Below are positions 63,280 through 64,000 of a stretch of 64,000 bases of DNA, one piece after another (the stretch's first letter is position 1; each line of letters begins with the position of its first letter). The notes below the pieces were generated by a model. The model ran no database searches and was not told the DNA's origin. It worked only from the letters and a program-made list of their open reading frames with translations. The DNA is from Magnetospirillum sp902729445 (GTDB lineage Bacteria > Pseudomonadota > Alphaproteobacteria > Rhodospirillales > Magnetospirillaceae), in contig NZ_CACVCE010000067.1 in the NCBI RefSeq assembly GCF_902729445.1, positions 62,001-126,000 of the forward strand, in the 5' to 3' direction. The position numbers and the translations under genes are program-made.

Positions 63280-64000
63280 CTATTCCACTTCGTGGGTCAG
63301 GGCCAGGCGGGCGTAATCGTTGCGGCGATAGCTCTCGATCAACTCGTGGACGTCGGCGGCCGGCACCCCGACGGTGGTCAAGGCGTGGCCGGCCAGGTGC
63401 AGGCTGCCTTCCAGGATTTCCGGCACCACCACATGGGCGCCCAGCGCCTCGAGCACCCGGGCCTGGCGGCGGTCGCGGGCGCGCACCAGCAGACGCAGAT
63501 CGGGGAAGGCGCGCTTCAGGCGCGGCACCAACTTCTCGCGCCCCGAGCCGGAATTGATGGTCATGACCACCAGGCGGGCGCGGGCGGCGCCGACCGCCTT
63601 CAGCACATCGACCTTGCGGACGTCGCCGAAATAAACCGGCAGGCCCTTGGCGCGCAGTAATTCGACCATGTGCGGGTCGCGGTCCAGGGCGACGAAGGGG
63701 ATCGACTTTTCGGCCAGGATGGTGGCGACGATCTGGCCCGACCGGCCGCAGCCCACCAGGACCACATGGTCCTTGAGGTCCTTTGAATCCTCGTCGGGGA
63801 CATGCGCGGCCCCTTGCAGGCGGCGGTGGCGCCGGATCACCCAATCACCGATCGCCGCCAGGATCGGGGTCAGCGCCATGCTGATGGCGACCACCGCAGT
63901 AATGGTCTCGATGGTGGCGGCGTTGGTCAGGCCGACCTGGCCGGCCTTGGCCAGGACCACGAAGGCGAACTCGCCGCCCTGGGCCAGCAGCAGGCCAAGA
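63280..64000 (-). CDS. KefB/KefC-type monovalent cation:proton antiporter, C-terminal part
   Basis: The frame is open to the right edge, so only about 240 C-terminal residues are present. The last membrane segment (LGLLLAQGGEFAFVVLAKAG) is typical of CPA2 antiporters. It is followed by a TrkA-N Rossmann domain with DHVVLVGCGRSGQIVATILA and DVRKVDVLKAVGAARARLVV. The NAD-binding domain gates K+ efflux in response to metabolites or glutathione adducts. It ends 8 bp beyond the convergent GGDEF-EAL gene. Confidence 0.92.
   Translation of the reverse strand, partial: LGLLLAQGGEFAFVVLAKAGQVGLTNAATIETITAVVAISMALTPILAAIGDWVIRRHRRLQGAAHVPDEDSKDLKDHVVLVGCGRSGQIVATILAEKSIPFVALDRDPHMVELLRAKGLPVYFGDVRKVDVLKAVGAARARLVVMTINSGSGREKLVPRLKRAFPDLRLLVRARDRRQARVLEALGAHVVVPEILEGSLHLAGHALTTVGVPAADVHELIESYRRNDYARLALTHEVE

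Overview
The window is high-GC DNA, bacterial in gene style (short intergenic gaps, ATGA/GTGA start-stop overlaps). It looks like an alphaproteobacterium of the Rhodospirillales, most like Magnetospirillum/Phaeospirillum. The reasons are an oxidative-type dsr sulfur-oxidation cluster, many PAS/GGDEF/EAL and histidine-kinase proteins, and DUF6165 and FmdE-like genes. This placement is inference from gene content; no search was run. An ambiguous base at 8096 flanked by a 25-bp exact duplication marks a draft-assembly join inside queC.

Layout. 1-8.4 kb: a partial Ala/Pro/Glu-rich protein, a small membrane protein, the ppiC-argJ-GNAT/NUDIX operon, an orphan histidine kinase, a secreted hydrolase and queC. 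8.4-19.2 kb: panD, a coiled-coil protein, a FUSC permease, an NhaP2-type antiporter, a Cache protein, a Tat-exported dienelactone hydrolase, rubredoxin-PhoX and a creA operon. 19.3-24.4 kb: an FmdE-like protein, DUF6165 with two GT9 glycosyltransferases (LPS-type), and a GGDEF/EAL protein.

24.5-27.8 kb is a sulfur-trafficking island: a YeeE/YedE transporter, divergent from dsrE2, a ribbon-helix-helix regulator, tusA, a SoxS-like periplasmic thioredoxin and a GlcG/HbpS protein. 28-31.2 kb holds an aldolase-dehydrogenase fusion with mtnA, probably a methylthioadenosine salvage (DHAP-shunt) pair. secA and a large PAS/GAF histidine kinase follow, then a 2-oxoglutarate dioxygenase.

37.7-48.4 kb is a complete dsrABEFHCMKLJOP operon with a strong predicted promoter (perfect TATAAT), a cluster of stable hairpins after dsrC and a 28-bp perfect palindromic terminator after dsrP. 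dsrN lies 3.8 kb further on the opposite strand, separated by an uncharacterised gene, a MntA-HepT toxin-antitoxin pair and an ABC-2 exporter.

How the genes work together: imported or internally released reduced sulfur (YedE, DsrE2, TusA) would be passed through DsrEFH to DsrC. DsrAB, with a siroheme cofactor possibly amidated by DsrN, oxidises DsrC-bound sulfur to sulfite. DsrL couples this to NAD(P), and the DsrMKJOP membrane complex handles DsrC redox and quinone.

53.7-64 kb: a TrpD-like transferase, an EmrAB-type efflux pair with a palindromic operator over its start site, fragments of small genes (one frameshifted), tRNA-Thr(CGU), a TerB-like protein, a signalling operon (response regulator, CheC-like phosphatase, PAS-GGDEF-EAL) and the C-terminal part of a KefB/C-type antiporter running off the window.
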